Source of the DNA: DATMNR01 sp963702765
GTDB lineage: Bacteria; Chloroflexota; Ktedonobacteria; Ktedonobacterales; Ktedonobacteraceae
Direction: 5' to 3'
Length of the DNA stretch: 64,000 nt
Assembly (NCBI GenBank): GCA_963702765.1
Contig: CAVPEB010000055.1
Span: 62,001 to 126,000, forward strand
Positions 36,154 to 45,146 of the stretch are shown piece by piece. Position 1 is the stretch's first letter. The number at the start of each line of letters is the position of its first letter. The translations under genes were made by a program, and so were the position numbers. Under the pieces are notes generated by a model. That model was given only the letters and a program-made list of their open reading frames with translations. It ran no database searches and was not told the DNA's origin.

Positions 36154-38097
36154 CTATGAGACTGGAGTCTCCGTAACTTGCTCCTCAACTGCCTCAAGTT
36201 GGCGAGTTGTTTGCCTGTGGACAAGATTGATTTCATTTTCGAAGATGCGGCGCAGAATAGCCACAGAATTTGCATAGGTCGAGTCCATACCAAAGTACGA
36301 GAGGCTACCTGCGCCAAGATTCTTGCCTCTCGTGTAAGGGGTATCAGAAGCATAGTGCAGGATACCTAAATCATAGGGAAGCCTGGCAAAGTTAATGTTC
36401 TCTCCCATCGGGTAGCGCGTCAGGTACTGGTCTTCATACACGGCATTGAGATAGGGGCCGCTCTCCATCTCAATGACCGTATAGTTTGCCAGGTAGTAAA
36501 AATCGTAGTACTGGCGGTTTTGAAGATAGGTCCCCTGGCCGGAGACAGCCTTCTGATTATCCAGCACCGAACCATAAATGAGGTAGGGCTGTACGTCTTG
36601 CGCTACAAAGCAATTATCCAGCCAGTAGGTATTCTGGCTATGCTCATCTAGTACTACATTGGAGATCATGACATCACCAATGCTGCCATTGAGGGTAGCC
36701 GCTTTCCCAAGTACGTAGACGCCGCGAATATTAGTGAGATTCTCCATAATCTCGCGCATCATGCGGTAAGCAGCCATGCCCAGAGGATAATCAATATTCA
36801 GAATAATGGCCTGGCTTCTGGCAAGATTGTCCATATATGGCATGCGGCAACGAGGATCAATCTCAGTCTGGTGGAGCTTAGACAGTTCAAAGATCTGTGC
36901 ATCGATCTCAAGTCCATGACGAGCGCCTACATACCAGATGCCGCGCTCTTGTTCCTCACGAAGGCGATTTCGTGCAAACTCTTTTCCGGCTGGTGTACGA
37001 ATCCACTCTCTAGCTACAAAGTACAGGAAATTCTGCCAGTTACCTGGCACAGTTCCTTCTTGTAACTTTTGACATTCGTCAGCAAGGTAAGGATCTTCGC
37101 CGCTGAGTGCGAATTTAGTCAACTCGTCCGCACGATTGAGTAAACTACCTGACATCAGATTAAGCAGGCTGTGCGTATTACTTGAGACAAAGTACACTGG
37201 TCGATCCTGCAAATCTCGTGCATTCAACAGATTTTCTACAGGGTTCCACCATTGCCGTGTAGCGCGTACATAGCCTACATGCGATCCCCCCAGGAAGCGA
37301 AGCAAAAAGCTTTTACGCTGCCGTCCTATTTTGTGTAGATTCTCCCAAAGATGATCTCCCCAGATCAGTTCCAGGCGCCGCCAGTCGTCTAGCCGGATGT
37401 GCAAGCGTTCGCGCAACACCTTCGTAATCTCGGCAAAAACGGGCGAGGTGCGATCCATGCGCGTTTCGAGCAATTGCATTGTTGTAGGATCGGCATTGAG
37501 TAGATAGTATATTTTGTTCCATTCGATCTGGAAGGCGACCAGGATGGGCACAATGTCATCTGTATCGCTGACACTGGCAACATAGGCAGCAAGGGTTTCT
37601 TCACCGTCGTAAAACCACTTGCGCCGCCGGGCAGATGCGGTTACTGCCTCCCAGCTATCGACGTGAAAGCCCTGTTGTACAAACACTTCTTCGGCCTGGC
37701 CAAGCAACACAAGGTTACAATTGATGATGGCAGCGGGCAGGCGCAATACGCTGTATATGAATGCGGACATATCTGGGTAGGGCGATCGCGCTTCTGGATG
37801 TAGGCTTGAATCGATATTATAGTGGGCCTGCACCAGTGCTTTTAAGCTGATTTCGCCCGAACTACGCAGTAAGGTATTATACGTGCGAATGTACATTTCG
37901 ACGTCGCGTTTACCCGCTTCGTGATGCTCATTGTCTTGTTCAAATGAACTATTAGCTGCCGTATGCGTTGTTGGATGAACGTCTAAGGCTTCTTCGATTT
38001 CACTATTATCATGGAGATATTTGTAATTGCGTGGTTGGCCATCAGTAGGATCAGGTGTCAGATTTTGTTCTCCTGAAGTGTTGTTTTTACGTGGCAT
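36154..38097 (-). CDS. Large uncharacterised protein with a nucleoside-phosphorylase-like C-terminal region
   Basis: 647 aa from ATG 38097, which follows GAGAGG; a weaker upstream ATG at 38151 adds 18 basic residues. No signal peptide or membrane segment. The N-terminal 60 residues are polar and low-complexity, the middle is helical. The C-terminal third has VYVLGKAATLNGSIGDVMIS, VIEMESGPYLNAVYE and GAGSLSYFGMDSTYA, which recall the ribose/phosphate and base-binding segments of the purine nucleoside phosphorylase superfamily. I cannot name the family; the resemblance is my own reading of motifs. Confidence 0.7.
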   Translation of the reverse strand: MPRKNNTSGEQNLTPDPTDGQPRNYKYLHDNSEIEEALDVHPTTHTAANSSFEQDNEHHEAGKRDVEMYIRTYNTLLRSSGEISLKALVQAHYNIDSSLHPEARSPYPDMSAFIYSVLRLPAAIINCNLVLLGQAEEVFVQQGFHVDSWEAVTASARRRKWFYDGEETLAAYVASVSDTDDIVPILVAFQIEWNKIYYLLNADPTTMQLLETRMDRTSPVFAEITKVLRERLHIRLDDWRRLELIWGDHLWENLHKIGRQRKSFLLRFLGGSHVGYVRATRQWWNPVENLLNARDLQDRPVYFVSSNTHSLLNLMSGSLLNRADELTKFALSGEDPYLADECQKLQEGTVPGNWQNFLYFVAREWIRTPAGKEFARNRLREEQERGIWYVGARHGLEIDAQIFELSKLHQTEIDPRCRMPYMDNLARSQAIILNIDYPLGMAAYRMMREIMENLTNIRGVYVLGKAATLNGSIGDVMISNVVLDEHSQNTYWLDNCFVAQDVQPYLIYGSVLDNQKAVSGQGTYLQNRQYYDFYYLANYTVIEMESGPYLNAVYEDQYLTRYPMGENINFARLPYDLGILHYASDTPYTRGKNLGAGSLSYFGMDSTYANSVAILRRIFENEINLVHRQTTRQLEAVEEQVTETPVS

Positions 38098-38329
38098 CTG
38101 TTTTTTCCTCTCTTCCCCTTGTGTTCCGGGTCGTTTCTTTATCTTTTTCATTCTATATTCCGTTTATTATACTCGTTAGATCGAAAAGGTGCCAAAGAGG
38201 ATTTATTGAAATTTTATGTCAACAGATTGCCACCAATTTGCCAAGCAAAACGTTTCTTAAATAAGAGGCATTACTAAAACGTTGGGCATCCCCATACCTG
38301 GCGTTTCCCCCTAGTACTGCCTCTTTTTG

Positions 38330-39520
38330 TTACCAGAGTAAAATATCTTCGCTTCCAGGGATGCGTTGTTCATCTGATTGAGGACTAGCGACGGATTTTT
38401 GTCGCCACTCACAGCGTACTTCTCCACTCTGTAAGAGCCTTTGGATCACACTATCGTAGTCATGCAACGTAAATTGCCCGAAGTTAGCCAGTAGCGATTG
38501 CTGGCGCAGGTCGGGCCAACGGCGCTGGCGTTGGGTATGTCCTTGTTGCAATACGCGTTGATACATTTTCTGCATTCCATCTGCCTGACGTTCATGTTGT
38601 TGTGCAGAGAACCATGCTTCTGTCAGTACTCCCTCCAGACTCTGCTCATATAAACGACGATGGTAGATGCATAGTGCATCATTCATACATAACAGACTAT
38701 CCTGGCGTCGAGTCGCAAAAATAAGTGTATAAGGGATTGGCTCGACGACGGCAGGAGCCGTATGCATGAGCAATGGAATTTGCTGCACTGTAAGAAAGTG
38801 CTGTTGTTGAATTGAATCAAAAAATGCGAGGGTAAGCTTATCTGCTACATCTTTGATCTCAGCGTTACCCGTGAGCAATGATTTCCAGCGATCATTACGA
38901 AGAAGAGCGGTGAATGCTGAAGCACCATCGGGGGTGCGTAAAAAAGGGATTAAACGATCTTCGATCTGCTTTTGTGATATGAGCAAGCAAAGTTCTGTTG
39001 GAGCGGTACGCTGATAGAGAGGTGAGAGATCTTCAAAAGTAAGAGGGGGTGAACTTGCAAATGGATTGAGAGAGAAAATGGCTGCAGATTGATCGATTGT
39101 CTGGAGCAATGAAGGTGCAGCGTCATGCCAACCGGCCCGCAAACTACCACCCTCCTTAGGGATGGTGATGCCTCCTCCAGCACTTGATGCCTTTCGATTG
39201 CTGCTCTTAGACTCAAGCGTTATGTAATGGAGGAAGATCGATTTATCCTCTTTTGAAAGTTCTTGCGAGACCGAAAGCACAGGCTGTGACATGTGGCTGT
39301 TGCCAAAACCATCAATCCAGTAGCAACGGCGGAAGATGCGTGTCGCGGCCAGCGAGCGGCAATATGGGACAAGGTAGTCATGCAAGAGCCAATCTCGCAG
39401 TATAGACAACACGACAGGTTCCGTAGGACGTCGACGCAGAGGTATCGATTGTTTTTGTGCGCGACTGGCGGAATCTGCTTGCAATTGCTCGTTATCAAAC
39501 TCAGGCCACAAGTTTTGCAT
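38330..39520 (-). CDS. Possible three-Cys-motif-partner (TcmP)-like protein
   Basis: 396 aa. The N-terminal part contains ILRDWLLHDYLVPYCRSLAA, then CYWIDGFGNSH, an IFLHYITLE strand and FSLNPFASSPP. This order recalls TcmP proteins (a YIDGFAG motif followed by DPFG), which have a methyltransferase-like fold and occur beside Cys-rich partner proteins. No three-Cys partner is seen next door. The C-terminal 120 residues are helical, basic and rich in Gln. Identification is tentative; function unknown. Confidence 0.6.
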   Translation of the reverse strand: MQNLWPEFDNEQLQADSASRAQKQSIPLRRRPTEPVVLSILRDWLLHDYLVPYCRSLAATRIFRRCYWIDGFGNSHMSQPVLSVSQELSKEDKSIFLHYITLESKSSNRKASSAGGGITIPKEGGSLRAGWHDAAPSLLQTIDQSAAIFSLNPFASSPPLTFEDLSPLYQRTAPTELCLLISQKQIEDRLIPFLRTPDGASAFTALLRNDRWKSLLTGNAEIKDVADKLTLAFFDSIQQQHFLTVQQIPLLMHTAPAVVEPIPYTLIFATRRQDSLLCMNDALCIYHRRLYEQSLEGVLTEAWFSAQQHERQADGMQKMYQRVLQQGHTQRQRRWPDLRQQSLLANFGQFTLHDYDSVIQRLLQSGEVRCEWRQKSVASPQSDEQRIPGSEDILLW

Positions 39521-39612
39521 GGTGAGAATATTTTATCATACCTATTGCTTTGTGCTATGCTCTAGTAAACACGAAACTTGGTAAGCTTTTAACATTGGGT
39601 ATGGAGAAGCTC

Positions 39613-40557
39613 ATGAACTATAAAATCCCTGGTATACACCATGTCACAGCTATTTGTGATAACGCTCAGCAGAACGTCGATCTCTATGCTGGCCTTCTAG
39701 GCTTGCGCGTAGTCAAACAAACTGTCAACTTCGATATGCCAGATACCTATCACTTGTATTATGGAGATGAACAAGGGCATCCTGGCACTATTCTCACATT
39801 TTTTTCATGGCCCGATGCCCCAAAGGGCCGAAAAGGGACAGGACAGATAGGTACAATCTCATTTTCCATACCAGAGCAATCCATCGATTACTGGATAGAA
39901 CACCTCTCTAGTCAAAACGCACTTATAGCCGGGCCTAACTTACACTTCGGAGAAAAGGTACTCTCTATCTTTACTCCAGATGGTCTAACGCTTGAACTGG
40001 TGGCTCATCGAGAAGCTGATCAGTATAATGGCTGGGGAAATGGACCTATCCCAGCAGAGCATGCCATTCGCGGCTTTCATAGTGTTACGTTAATGGAGGC
40101 AGACCTTGAGCAAACTTCCTCTATGCTGACCGAAATCCTGGGTTTTGAACTGGTAGGTGTTGAAGGTGACCGTTCTCGTTTTAGGATAGGCGATGGCAGT
40201 ATTGCTACACTTGTTGATGTGTTAACTCTGCCTGAACTTACTCACGGTACGATAGCAGTGGGATCGGTACATCATATTGCCTGGCGCACACCAGACGACG
40301 AACAACAATTAGTCTGGCGTAAAAAGCTACTGGATCTGGGCATACCTGTAACTCCAGTCAAAGATCGTCAATACTTCCACTCGATCTACTTCCGTGAGTC
40401 TGGCGGAGTACTGTTTGAGATTGCAACCGATCCTCCCGGTTTCGCTCTCGATGAACCATTTGACCAATTAGGAACGCATCTGAAACTGCCACCCTGGCTG
40501 GAATCCCAGAGGCCAATGCTGGAGAAAACATTACCGCCGTTAAGTATACCTGTTTGA
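39613..40557 (+). CDS. Ring-cleaving dioxygenase / glyoxalase-family protein
   Basis: A 314-aa two-module vicinal-oxygen-chelate protein. Module 1 begins with GIHHVTAICDNAQQNVDLYA and module 2 with GFHSVTLMEADLEQTSSML. The iron ligands of the PcpA/LinE-type hydroquinone dioxygenases are placed as expected: His in HHVT, His in HHIAWRT and Glu in VLFEIATDPPGF. I use ATG 39613, which has TGGAGAAG just upstream; ATG 39601 is an alternative. Substrate unknown. It is monocistronic, divergent from the TcmP-like gene. Confidence 0.87.
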   Translation: MNYKIPGIHHVTAICDNAQQNVDLYAGLLGLRVVKQTVNFDMPDTYHLYYGDEQGHPGTILTFFSWPDAPKGRKGTGQIGTISFSIPEQSIDYWIEHLSSQNALIAGPNLHFGEKVLSIFTPDGLTLELVAHREADQYNGWGNGPIPAEHAIRGFHSVTLMEADLEQTSSMLTEILGFELVGVEGDRSRFRIGDGSIATLVDVLTLPELTHGTIAVGSVHHIAWRTPDDEQQLVWRKKLLDLGIPVTPVKDRQYFHSIYFRESGGVLFEIATDPPGFALDEPFDQLGTHLKLPPWLESQRPMLEKTLPPLSIPV

Positions 40558-40699
40558 GAATAATCTTTCTTTACACTACCGTGAGTCATTGGTGACATTA
40601 CAGCCTTTAAAAGTGACTGATTTGTGATGCCCAAAGATGATACTTTTGATAGAGGCAGCACACAATGTTTTGTGCTTGCATTATGCAAAAGGAACTCTC

Positions 40700-42379
40700 T
40701 TGGTAAACTTGATTACTCGCACTCATTTTAATCGCTACCGGCAGATTGCCGAGGTCCTCGTGCATCACGGGTTGGGATACATGGTCAGCACTTTAGGCAT
40801 GGAGCGTTTTGTGCCTTTTCGCAGGGAAATCAGCCGCTACACCCGACCCGGTCATCATTACACCAAGCCCGAACGCTTGCGAAAAGCGCTTGAGGAACTT
40901 GGCCCCACGTTTATCAAGTTAGGCCAGATTCTCTCTACCCGCGCTGATATACTACCTCCAGAATATATAGCTGAGCTTGCCAAACTACAGGACCAGGCAC
41001 CCCCTGTGGATAGCTCTATCATCGAGGAGATCATTGCCAAGGAACTCGGTTGTCCCCTCGAAGAAGCTTTCGCTACATTTGATCCTGTGCCTATAGCAGC
41101 GGCTTCTATTGGCCAGGCCCATGCAGCAACGTTACCCAATGGCGAAGAAGTTATCATCAAAGTGCGCCGCCCAGGTGTAGTTGCACAGATAGAGGAAGAT
41201 CTAGAGATTCTGCATAATCTGGCAGTTACTGCTAGCAGGCGATGGGAAGCTGCCGAACACTACGATTTGCCAGGATTGGTCCAGGAGTTTGCGCATACCT
41301 TACACAATGAGCTTGACTATATTCGTGAAGGTCGCAATGCCGAGCGCTTCGCCGTTAATTGCGAGGATACCCCTTTCATCATTCATATTCCCTGTATCCA
41401 CTGGGAAACAACTACTGAGAGTGTTCTCACTCTGGAACGCATTCGGGGTATTAAGATCAATGATCTTGCTGCACTTGATGCCGCGGGCATCGATCGTCCC
41501 GCGCTGGCGGAACGCGCTGTTCATATTATTCTTAAAATGATACTCGAGGACGGTTTTTATCATGCTGATCCGCATCCAGGAAACTTCTTTATCGAGCCAG
41601 ATGGCCGTATCGGATTGATCGATTATGGTTTGGTGGGAGTTGTAGATTCACAAACGCGGGAACAACTGGTAGATATTTTCCTGGCAATTACGAGTCAGGA
41701 TGCCGAGAGACTCGTGGATACCATGCTCATGCTTGGCTTCTCAAAACAACCTGTGGATCGAACACAGTTGAAACGTGACCTGGAATACCTTCTCTCGCAA
41801 TACTACGGGAAATCCTTTGGCGATATAGATATTGGGCCGGTCCTCACGGATGCACTCACAGTTGTGCAGCGACACCACTTGCAATTACCCTCTAACCTGG
41901 CGTTACTACTCAAGACACTTTTAATGGATGAGGCACTTGGAACAATGCTTGATCCGTCATTCAATATGACAGCTATGCTGGAGCCATATTCAAAGCAACT
42001 TGTACAGAAGCAGTACTCATTCGATTACTGGTTGCGAAACTTGAGCCGTGCAGGTATTGATACAGCGCGACTGGGAATAGAACTTCCGCAACAAATACGG
42101 CGCCTGATGAGCGACCTGGAACGTGGAAACATGCAAGTTGGTGTGAATACAGAGACTCTCAAGCCGATCATTAATGATGTCAGGCAAATGGTGAACCGGA
42201 TCGTGCTGGGGATCATTGCAGCATCATTTATCGTTGGGATTGCGATTCTACTGACCGTCTATCATACAGTTACTGGGTTATGGTGGGTCGGCGCTTTGTT
42301 CATTATCGGATTTGTACTTTCTTTCGTACTGGGCATCTATCTGGCTATTACGATTATTACGACGAGAAAGAGGAAGTAG
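40700..42379 (+). CDS. UbiB/AarF (ABC1)-family atypical kinase
   Basis: About 559 aa. The family-defining KxGQ motif is present (FIKLGQILSTRADILPPEY), as are AAASIGQAHAA, VIIKVRRPGV, the catalytic-like FYHADPHPGNFF and LIDYGLVG. Two C-terminal membrane helices (about the last 65 residues) anchor it. UbiB/ADCK proteins support quinone or lipid homeostasis. The TTG at 40700, behind AAGGA, gives the usual N-terminus; ATG at 40637 is an alternative with no ribosome binding site. Confidence 0.88.
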   Translation: MVNLITRTHFNRYRQIAEVLVHHGLGYMVSTLGMERFVPFRREISRYTRPGHHYTKPERLRKALEELGPTFIKLGQILSTRADILPPEYIAELAKLQDQAPPVDSSIIEEIIAKELGCPLEEAFATFDPVPIAAASIGQAHAATLPNGEEVIIKVRRPGVVAQIEEDLEILHNLAVTASRRWEAAEHYDLPGLVQEFAHTLHNELDYIREGRNAERFAVNCEDTPFIIHIPCIHWETTTESVLTLERIRGIKINDLAALDAAGIDRPALAERAVHIILKMILEDGFYHADPHPGNFFIEPDGRIGLIDYGLVGVVDSQTREQLVDIFLAITSQDAERLVDTMLMLGFSKQPVDRTQLKRDLEYLLSQYYGKSFGDIDIGPVLTDALTVVQRHHLQLPSNLALLLKTLLMDEALGTMLDPSFNMTAMLEPYSKQLVQKQYSFDYWLRNLSRAGIDTARLGIELPQQIRRLMSDLERGNMQVGVNTETLKPIINDVRQMVNRIVLGIIAASFIVGIAILLTVYHTVTGLWWVGALFIIGFVLSFVLGIYLAITIITTRKRK

Positions 42380-42394
42380 GGAGGCTGTGTTAAG

Positions 42395-43096
42395 CTATGC
42401 CTCTGCTGGTTCATTCAATACTTTTACACTTTCAACTGCCTTCACAATCAATCGGTGTTCCACGACCTTTAATCTCTCATGCAACGTCTCTTCAGTATCT
42501 CCCTCCTCGATTACCACCTCCTCCTGGCAGATGACAGGTCCAGCATCTACTTCTGGCGTGACAAAATGAACGCAGCTTCCTGTGATTTTTACACCTGCAT
42601 CAAGGGCTTGTTGAACCGCGTGCAAGCCACGGAAAGCGGGAATTTGTATTCCATTTTGGGTTGTAAAGGCGCTACCTGTTCCATCATCAGGAAGTAAAGC
42701 AGGGTGGATGTTGATAACACGTTGAGGGAATTGCTCGAGGAAAGCGGCGCTCAAAATACGCATCCAGCCCGCTAAAACAATCAGGTCTACTTGAAAAAGT
42801 TGAAGCAGGGTTGTGAGCCGAGATTCGCTTACGGACATGGTTGGTCCGGGTGCAATGATTTCGGGCGCAATGAATTGCGCCCCTACGGGACGCTGTTCCC
42901 AGGGTAGATAGATCACTGGGAGGTTGTGTTTGAGCGCTCGTTGTAAGCCATAGGCATCAGCTTTATTGCTCACAACGAGCGCAATTTCGACACCCGGTAA
43001 TTGTTGACTTTCGATAGCTTCGATTATCGCTTGCAAGTTGGTACCCGAACCTGAGATGAGTACGCCAAGGCGAAGTGAAAGGTTCTGGCTGCTCAC
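42395..43096 (-). CDS. purN: Phosphoribosylglycinamide formyltransferase
   Basis: Transfers formyl from 10-formyl-THF to GAR in purine synthesis. 233 aa from GTG 43096, whose GTGA overlaps the purE stop. Motifs: LISGSGTNLQAII, LAGWMRIL, NIHPALLP with the catalytic Asn/His, and GSCVHFVTPEVDAGP with the catalytic Asp. Residues about 66-85 (QRPVGAQFIAPEIIAPGPT) are an insertion encoded by a dispersed palindrome (GGGCGCAATgaATTGCGCCC). Last gene of the purine operon, convergent with ubiB 15 bp away. Confidence 0.93.
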   Translation of the reverse strand: MSSQNLSLRLGVLISGSGTNLQAIIEAIESQQLPGVEIALVVSNKADAYGLQRALKHNLPVIYLPWEQRPVGAQFIAPEIIAPGPTMSVSESRLTTLLQLFQVDLIVLAGWMRILSAAFLEQFPQRVINIHPALLPDDGTGSAFTTQNGIQIPAFRGLHAVQQALDAGVKITGSCVHFVTPEVDAGPVICQEEVVIEEGDTEETLHERLKVVEHRLIVKAVESVKVLNEPAEA

Positions 43097-43572
43097 AATT
43101 GCTTCACCTCTTCATCAGCCTGTGCCAGTTCAGCCGTAAAACGTTGTTTATAGGCGCTTAGACGTTGTTCCAGTTCTGAATCCGAAAGCGCGAGTATTTT
43201 AGCTGCCAGTAACGCTGCTCCTTCTGGCTCTAAAATAGTGGGGGAGGCGATACCCGATGGTAATCGGAGAGAGGAAAGGATATCCATACCTCCGAAACGG
43301 TCGCTATATGGTGGGCAGGCAATCACGGGATAGCGTGTGTTGGCATCAACGACTGCTGATAGAGCGTTTGAGCGACCTGCAATAGTGATGTAGACCAGGG
43401 GGCCGGTTTGTTCATATTCCTGAAGTATTTCTAGCAGGCGTTGTGTTGCTTTGTGAGCGGAACAGACGCGCATTTCGTAGTCAATCTCAAGGGATTTGAG
43501 TGTTTTTGTGATGGCTTGTGCGTGGGCTAAGTCGCCTTTGCTTCCCATAATGATGATAATGTGTGCTGGCAC
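43093..43572 (-). CDS. purE: AIR carboxylase, class II PurE (vertebrate-type)
   Basis: 159 aa from GTG 43572, set by GGAGG nine bases upstream; no ATG is available. Instead of the bacterial class I pattern (AGxAAHLPGM), it has the class II pattern: SAHKAT, AGRSNALSAVVDANTRYPVI, ACPPYSDRFGG and SSLRLPSGIASPT, closely like the AIRC domain of vertebrate PAICS and Treponema denticola PurE. Class II enzymes carboxylate AIR directly with CO2, so PurK is not needed, in accord with no purK in this operon. A 266-bp repeat-rich gap separates it from purD. Confidence 0.9.
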   Translation of the reverse strand: MPAHIIIIMGSKGDLAHAQAITKTLKSLEIDYEMRVCSAHKATQRLLEILQEYEQTGPLVYITIAGRSNALSAVVDANTRYPVIACPPYSDRFGGMDILSSLRLPSGIASPTILEPEGAALLAAKILALSDSELEQRLSAYKQRFTAELAQADEEVKQL

Positions 43573-43607
43573 GATTTTTGTCCTCCGAGGGTCGATCACG
43601 CTGAACC

Positions 43608-43702
43608 ACAAAATAGGAGGGATATCATGAAAACCACGAATGGCCGATAAATCGGCGGTGTGCCCGATAAATCGGCACCTACAGATATCCCGTCTATTTT
43701 GT
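43608..43702. repeat. Dispersed palindromic repeat, family B copy 3, inside the purine operon
   Basis: Inverted arms ACAAAATAGGAGGGATATC (43608-43626) and GATATCCCGTCTATTTTGT (43684-43702) flank the core GGCCGATAAATCGGC at 43642 and a second CCGATAAATCGGCACCTAC. The rest of the purD-purE gap (to 43838) holds further hairpins (GTCTCACC / GGTGAGAC). Confidence 0.75.
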
Positions 43703-43838
43703 TAAAAGCGGGCCGGACACCCGCTGGCACCTATCCGTCTCACCAACGCTGCTCCACAGCTACCCTACGGGTCAGGTGAGACGCAAGGAGAAGGGGTGTC
43801 CCTACATTTCCAATAGCCGAATTAAGCTTGACAGCGTA

Positions 43839-45110
43839 CTACATTTCTTGTAATCCGCAATGGGCAATATCTCGTCGATAGTGTATACCTTCAAATGAAA
43901 TACGCGAAGAGGCTTCGTAGGCTCTAGACACTGCTTCTTGTAATGTCACTCCGTAAGCTGCTACGCTGAGCACACGTCCTCCTGCTGTAACCAGTCTTCC
44001 GTCTTGTAGAGCTGTACCCGCATGAAATATCTGCACATCTTCAAGGCGGCTGGCTTCCTCAACGCCTGTGATCGGTAGGCCTGTGCGGTATTTTCCAGGG
44101 TATCCTCCTGATGCCAGAGTGATACTTACAGAGAAACCTGGACGCCACAATGTATTGAGTTTCACTGGGAGCGTATGTGCAAACTCCAACACATGTACCA
44201 GATCCTCTTGCATGAGCATCATCAAGGCTTGTGTTTCTGGATCTCCAAAGCGGGTATTGTGCTCTAATACCACTGGGCCGCGTTCGGTAAGCATTATGTT
44301 TGAGTAGAGCACCCCGGAGAAGTCGATGCAACGGGCCTCGAGAGCTTGCAGCGTGGCAGCAACGATATTTCTATATATCTGCGCTTCGGTCGACTTATCG
44401 ACAAAAGGCAGAGGGGTTAATGCTCCCATACCTCCGGTATTTAGTCCTCGATCGCCATCGAATACGCGTTTGTGATCCTGGGTCAATGTTAAGGGTAGAT
44501 AGTGCGTTCCTTTGCAAACAACGGTCGAGCCGATCTCATGTCCTTGCAAGTAGTCTTCGATTATGACGATATCACCCGCGTTACCGAATACGCGTTCAAT
44601 CATCATCTGGTGAACAGCATCACGAGCGGTATCCATATCCAGAGCTACAATGGCCCCTTTACCAGCTGCATTGCCATCAGCTTTGACGACAACAGGAACT
44701 CCATGTTCCTCCAGGTATGCGAAGGCTGCTCGCGCTTGAGTAAAGGTTCGGTGCTGAGCAGTGGGAATCCCCGCTTCGGCCATGAGTTGCTTAGCGAAAG
44801 CTTTACTGCCTTCTAACGCTGCGCCCATTGCGCCAGGTCCAAAGATAGGTAAACCACGCTGCCTGAATACATCAGCGATGCCCGCTACTAGAGATGCTTC
44901 TGGGCCTACAACGGTGAGATCGATTTGAGTGCGTTCTGCAAAATCAGCTAGTCGGGTAAGCTGAGTGACATTGTATGGTAGACATTCAGCATATGGCACC
45001 ATGCCAGGATTGCCTGGAGCGGCATAAATCTGCGTCACGCGACTGCTCTGCGCGAGTTTCCAGACCAGAGCATGTTCGCGCGCTCCTGAACCTATGACTA
45101 GAACCTTCAT
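43839..45110 (-). CDS. purD: Phosphoribosylamine-glycine ligase
   Basis: 423-aa ATP-grasp enzyme forming GAR from phosphoribosylamine and glycine. Motifs: VIGSGAREHAL at the N-terminus, the GPEAPL-like GPEASLVAGI, KADGNAAGKGA (ATP loop), DHKRVFDGDRGLNTGGMGA and LEHNTRFGDPETQ (metal site). Length is standard, with no break. The ATG lies 36 bp after the purF end. Confidence 0.95.
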   Translation of the reverse strand: MKVLVIGSGAREHALVWKLAQSSRVTQIYAAPGNPGMVPYAECLPYNVTQLTRLADFAERTQIDLTVVGPEASLVAGIADVFRQRGLPIFGPGAMGAALEGSKAFAKQLMAEAGIPTAQHRTFTQARAAFAYLEEHGVPVVVKADGNAAGKGAIVALDMDTARDAVHQMMIERVFGNAGDIVIIEDYLQGHEIGSTVVCKGTHYLPLTLTQDHKRVFDGDRGLNTGGMGALTPLPFVDKSTEAQIYRNIVAATLQALEARCIDFSGVLYSNIMLTERGPVVLEHNTRFGDPETQALMMLMQEDLVHVLEFAHTLPVKLNTLWRPGFSVSITLASGGYPGKYRTGLPITGVEEASRLEDVQIFHAGTALQDGRLVTAGGRVLSVAAYGVTLQEAVSRAYEASSRISFEGIHYRRDIAHCGLQEM

Positions 45111-45146
45111 TTATATACCCCTTGAAAGGAACTCAAGGCCTGCACA

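Noticed and set aside
43573..43838. CRISPR-like or tRNA-like structure in the purD-purE gap
   Set aside because: The palindromes are copies of dispersed repeats with no regular spacers and no tRNA cloverleaf.
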